DNA of 64,000 nucleotides from Paracyclopina nana (taxonomy: Eukaryota > Arthropoda > Copepoda > Cyclopoida > Cyclopettidae), in NCBI GenBank assembly GCA_019096065.1, contig JAGUCH010000005.1, forward strand, positions 2,108,001-2,172,000. The letters are read 5' to 3'. This document shows positions 60,103-64,000 of this stretch, one piece after another. The translations under genes and the position numbers were made by a program. Within the stretch, counting starts at the first letter, position 1, and the number at the start of each line of letters is the position of its first letter. Below the pieces are notes generated by a model. It had not been told where the DNA came from, made no database searches, and saw only the letters and a program-made list of their open reading frames with translations.

Positions 60103-63100
60103 ATGAGAAGTGCAGCAGCAGCTGTTGTTGTGTTTTGTTTATGCATCATACCCAGTCACAGTGGTACCAGATATGACATTTCTACAGTGACTCAGTCCTT
60201 CATTTGGCCGGACTTGCCGGCCCAAATTGTGCAGAAACGCCACATGATACAAGTGTCAGTCATTTTACCATTCAATCATTCCTACAGTGTCCTGGAGCCT
60301 CAGCATAGTCGATCTGGTGCTGGAATTCTGGCTGGTTTTCTGGATGCAGAAAAGCGAGGCCTTTCTTCAGACTTTATCTTCAATGTGACCTTCAGAGACT
60401 CCAAATGTGATAATACATATGGTCCCAAGTCTTTCACAGATGCCATTGTGGATGGTGTGGATATTCTCTTTGGCCCTTCATGTGACTATGCTCTAGGTAC
60501 TATTTTCTGAAATCTTACTTGGTTTGCACCTGCTTGAATTCCTTCAAAGCTTAAAAAAGTCTTCTACGCTTTCTCCGTGTCCCTGAATTCATTTTCCTGG
60601 TAGTGGAAAAAGCTGCGTTATCTAGTTTGAAGTCTATATTTAGAAGAAGAATGATTGCTTAATCAAATAGACTCTTGAACAGCAGTAGTGAAGTGCTTAT
60701 TGTTTTTTAAATGAGCAGTTGAGCTTCAGGGCAGGAAATCCTCGGAGAAAGTACTACTACTCACTGCAGCTAGATAAACGTTTACCCAACTGGAGCTTTT
60801 TACCTTGGAGATGTTTGGACGCCACAGAAGCGCTATGACTTTTCTTCCATATATTGTGCTCTTTATAGCAGAGCTTTTGGAAGGAATCTTTTGATGAGAT
60901 TCTTGCCAAGCAACTATGAAAGGTTATGGCAATCTCTGGCCTTCGCTAAGCTCTTTTCTAGTGGTACCTTGGCCATGTTGTTACAACCATAGCTCCTCAA
61001 TTTTTATGGTATTATTCGGCAGATGCTTCACTATAACAAAGGAAGGGTGGAGTTTCACCAACTTTTGTGCCAATTTATTGATCAATTCATTTCATTTAAA
61101 TAATTTTGCTATCGATAGGCAAAGATACAAATTCATTAGGTACATATTAGTGGGGAATTTTTGACACATGAATGAAATATTTCAGTATGAAATTCTGCCA
61201 TGTAGGAAATGGCAAATCATTTCTTGTTCCAGAGGATTTGTTGATATCAGTGAACATCCGGAAAGTCAGTCTCTTCAAGTTATTGGCATCAATCATTCCA
61301 TTATGAGCGCTTGAATCATCCAAGGCCATAAGGTGAAAATGCTTCAGCATGTTCTCCAAACTCTTTGACCTCAACTGAGGATAGAACTCCTTTGAGGCCA
61401 CGAGAGGATCGGAAAAGCCCTCGCATACTTCAATAAATGCATTTTTTAAGCCATAATATTGGAGGTTCAGTAGTAAGACTGGAGCATCAAATCCCTTGGC
61501 GTTGTAAGCAATTAGGATGACTTTGCTTCCTTGGCCAACTTTGGCCAACCATTGCAAAAATTCCTTGAATACAATCTCGGGCCAGTCTGATTTGCACAAT
61601 TTCTTGCTCTCTTTGTATACCACGTACAATTGCTGAGTGATTTGGTCATATCTCAGTTTGTTGATATTTTCAGAGGCAGCTGTTGTGCTAACTTTTCTTG
61701 GCTTGACGAATTTGTCAAAGCTATCAGTGAATTTCGAGTCAATGGCGCCAATATGCAGAATATCCGGATCAGTTTGTCTTAGTCCGGTTGTCTCCAGATC
61801 GAAGAAAACGTATTTGAACTCAGCAGTTCTGGTTGACATTTCACTCAGTTCGTCTTTGTTTACCTTTTGAGAATTGAGATTTTGCGTCAAATTGCACGAG
61901 TTACCAGATGTGAAAACAAAAATCAACACAAAACCTCGCATACTTCTATTCGATCTCGGTATAGTTACGAAACTCGGACATTTTGAATTGAATTAGCTCA
62001 ACTAATGCAAAATCTTTTACTAAGACTATGGAGTTTTTCTTAATACATTTTTAGGCTTCTTTCTAATCGACGATTTTGTCGAATTGGCTCGTTTTAGGAG
62101 AACAGATTTTGTCAGATAAAACCTTTATAAGAAATCTGAAGTAGCGTATTCGATTTTTCCAGCTTACTAAAACCGAAAAAATTCGGGTATATGAAGCTAA
62201 GTAACATTTTTCTGGCATTGTGGCGTTTTTCATAAATGATGTCGCATTTTCGCATTTTGATTTCTGGTAACTAGCTAAACTAGTTTGCATTTGTTTACAA
62301 TTCTCAATGCTGAAAATTGCTGATCCCGACTCCCGAGCGTGGTCTTGTGACTAAAAAGCTGACTATAAGCCTTGCATTTGAGCGTAAGAAAATATAGAGG
62401 GAGCTCATTTCCTGCGTTTCTGAAAATTCCTCCGCTGATCTTAGGCCTCTGAATGCAGCAGCTTTTCCATTTGCTTTCATATAAAAACTGATGATATTGT
62501 AGCATAAAACCAAAACATGAGCAGTCATTTGAAGACATTTGCAAAATGTTAGTGTTTTCTGAGAATTTTCTTTTTGCCAAAAGCATAGTTCCAATTGATA
62601 TTGAGTTCTTGGGTGAATATGCCATGCACAAACAGAGATTTTTTTACCAAAATTGTTGTTGATAAAAAATACTAATAAGTTTACTTTCATCATTTTCGAA
62701 AATACTCCATAGGTCTCAAGAAAAACTCAAAAATCCTTATTTCCCTTTGCTACGCCGCTGCGTTGATACTAGCTCTATTTTCACAATAGGGGGCGCTATT
62801 TACCCTCGACGGCAGGGGCTATTGTCTTGAATAAGCAAAAATTCGACGGTCTGATAATAACATTTAAACCTGTTTATTTTTTCCTTTTTCAGCGGTGGTT
62901 GCTCGAATGATCAAGTTTTACAACCTTCCTCTCATCACTGCGGGTGGATTCGTCTTTGACTTCAACAAGCCCAAGCTCAAATTTGAGGACGAGTTCCACT
63001 TGCTTGTGAAAACTGGCTACTCATTTGAGCCGATGGCCAAGTTCATCTTTGACTTCTTCAACCAGTAAGTAAAATACTGTAAGGCGCAACTTTCGCACCA

Positions 63101-63340
63101 TGTGATCCCGCAACCTTTCATCCACTAGGACGGGCTGGAAGAGAACCACGCTGGCATATAGGAAAAACGACCACAGCAACTGGTCTGGAAACAACACATG
63201 CACCAGCTTCATGTCCACTGTGGTCAAGATTGCCAGGCAGAGGAATATTTCGTTTGATGAAATCAAGCTAGACTCCACTGACAAGCTCTATCCGGGTGAC
63301 TCCAAAGCCATGCTCCAGGATGAGATGGAAGATTACAGTG
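60103..63340 (+). CDS. natriuretic-peptide-receptor-like guanylate cyclase, N-terminal part (continues beyond window)
   Basis: Coding exons seen are 60103-60496, 62893-63064 and 63129-63340, with correct phases and a donor (GTAAGC) after the last. The chosen ATG is preceded by CACC and starts a clear signal peptide (MRSAAAAVVVFCLCIIPSHS); in-frame ATGs at 60055 and 59992 would bury it. The mature part matches the ligand-binding ANF-receptor fold of membrane guanylate cyclases: RHMIQVSVILPFN at the start, then GVDILFGPSCDYALAVVARM, continuing YNLPLITAGGFVFDF and FNQTGWKRTTLAYRKND. The transmembrane, kinase-homology and cyclase domains must lie to the right of 64000. These receptors make cGMP on peptide binding; the ligand here is unknown. 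Confidence 0.85.
60497..61073. other. left part of the receptor's first coding intron
   Basis: AT-rich intronic DNA between the donor at 60497 and the 3' end of the nested exonuclease gene. Nothing else supported. Confidence 0.5.
61074..61079 (-). terminator. polyadenylation signal of the nested exonuclease gene
   Basis: AATAAA on the minus strand, 68 bp downstream of the stop at 61147. Confidence 0.45.
61147..61941 (-). CDS. DEDDh-type 3'-5' exonuclease (TREX-like), intronless, nested in a receptor intron, 264 aa
   Basis: All catalytic motifs are present. ExoI is VFFDLETTGL (Asp48, Glu50), ExoII is YNAKGFDAPVLL (Asp152) and ExoIII is AHNGMIDA (His213, Asp218), giving the DEDDh set of RNase T/TREX-type nucleases. 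The frame is unbroken, unlike nearly every other gene here, and lies antisense inside the intron 60497-62892. The N-terminus MRGFVLIFVFTSGNSC is hydrophobic and signal-peptide-like. Alternatively translation begins at Met35 (MSTRTAEF...), only 13 residues before ExoI, which is more typical of the family. The lack of introns suggests a retrocopy or a transposon-associated exonuclease. The substrate is unknown. Confidence 0.8.
   Translation of the reverse strand: MRGFVLIFVFTSGNSCNLTQNLNSQKVNKDELSEMSTRTAEFKYVFFDLETTGLRQTDPDILHIGAIDSKFTDSFDKFVKPRKVSTTAASENINKLRYDQITQQLYVVYKESKKLCKSDWPEIVFKEFLQWLAKVGQGSKVILIAYNAKGFDAPVLLLNLQYYGLKNAFIEVCEGFSDPLVASKEFYPQLRSKSLENMLKHFHLMALDDSSAHNGMIDANNLKRLTFRMFTDINKSSGTRNDLPFPTWQNFILKYFIHVSKIPH
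61942..62892. other. right part of the receptor's first coding intron
   Basis: It contains the 5' side of the exonuclease gene. Overlapping minus-strand frames at 62275-62693 are unrecognised. A CTCF-core match AGGGGGCGC lies at 62788-62796 in a locally GC-rich patch. Confidence 0.4.
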
Positions 63341-64000
63341 GTAAGCTTTCTTTAATACACATTACTTGCCTCGAGCTCTCCAAGTCATCACCACTCCATG
63401 CTTCTCCGGATTCAAGCTATCATATATTGCTTTTGTCAATTTAGAAACTTGCCTTGAAGGCTGCTCCTAAGAACTGTATTGGCCTCATGCGAGTCCCAAA
63501 AAAAGAGTCTTTTGTAAGTGCTGAGCGGTCTATAGTACGCTACAAAGCTGGCTTTGTGCTGCATTGTAGCGTAGGTGTTGAGCTCTCACTTTTTTGTGGC
63601 TTAGATGACATAAGAAGGAGTTCTTATTGTACTTTGAATTATCCCACAGTTGTAGTGGAAGCATGAGAACTTAATTTACAAGTATTGGAGTTGAATTAGA
63701 GAAGATGGGCCAGAGTAAACAATAGTTTGCTGCTGTCTCTTACTCTGCCAACTTCGGAAACATCCAGGGAGCCATTGAAAGTTTCCTGTCCTTTCACTAG
63801 TTTGACACCAATTTTATGGCTTTGTCATCTTCTACTTTTTCGTACCTCTCATTAATGAACTGCTTTTTCGATGTATTACAAACTGCACTTGATTTTCTAA
63901 AGCTCTGGACATTATTCCCTTCATTAATTTTGATCATAGCTTGTATTGCAGTTAATGCATCCTATTATCTCTCGAAGAAAATATCCACATCACCTGACTA
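63341..64000 (+). other. intron of the receptor guanylate cyclase running to the window edge
   Basis: Follows the donor at 63341. No phase-1 exon matching the receptor family was found before the end. Confidence 0.45.

Noticed and set aside
63433-63468. Possible next receptor exon after CAATTTAG giving E-T-C-L-E-G-C-S then a stop
   Set aside because: It stops after eight residues and has no likeness to the receptor family; chance acceptor is more likely.
1-64000. CRISPR arrays, rRNA genes, complete tRNA genes
   Set aside because: Scanned for by eye; none seen. CRISPR arrays are not expected in animal DNA.

Overview
The window is AT-rich animal DNA with spliced genes. Most introns inside genes are very short (about 49 to 65 bp, GT-AG), and a few reach hundreds of bases to 16 kb. 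The gene set (SLC22 and SLC35G carriers, LACTB, a receptor guanylate cyclase, a RASD-like GTPase, a SEA mucin) and the TCAGT-type initiators suggest an arthropod, perhaps a crustacean. The species cannot be fixed from the sequence alone. All exon boundaries below were worked out by hand from splice sites, phase and protein-family continuity.

Layout. 1-3746: right part of a CACTA/EnSpm-type DNA transposon with an apparently intact three-exon transposase gene and a terminus reading ...TTAGTG. 7553-29526 (+): a large secreted/transmembrane mucin-like gene with two alternative signal-peptide first exons (7553 and 13703), a 3.6-kb low-complexity exon, a SEA domain and a transmembrane segment. 30043-31839 (+): an SLC35G-type EamA carrier. 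32060-33943 (+): LACTB, the mitochondrial serine beta-lactamase-like protein. 34434-35275: a non-autonomous DNA transposon with subterminal repeats and a 9-bp direct repeat at its ends. 36862-38418 (+): a RASD/Rhes-like small GTPase with a long N-terminal extension. 38419-52006: gene-poor; it holds a probable non-coding first exon at 43797, one copy of a 372-bp MITE, a 1.62-kb near-palindromic foldback element flanked by TTAA, and a small MITE with CTCF-like sites. 52007-54226 (-): a complete six-exon SLC22 organic ion transporter. 56120-57571 (-): a two-exon secreted protein built from two copies of an unrecognised domain, with the second copy of the 372-bp MITE in its intron. 60103 to the right edge (+): the first three coding exons of a natriuretic-peptide-receptor-like guanylate cyclase. 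Its first coding intron contains an antisense, intronless DEDDh exonuclease gene (61147-61941).

The host genes do not form an obvious pathway and look like ordinary neighbours. The least explained parts are the alternative first exons of the mucin, the duplicated-domain secreted protein, the nested exonuclease with a signal-peptide-like start, and the set of small inverted-repeat elements, several of which carry CTCF-like motifs.
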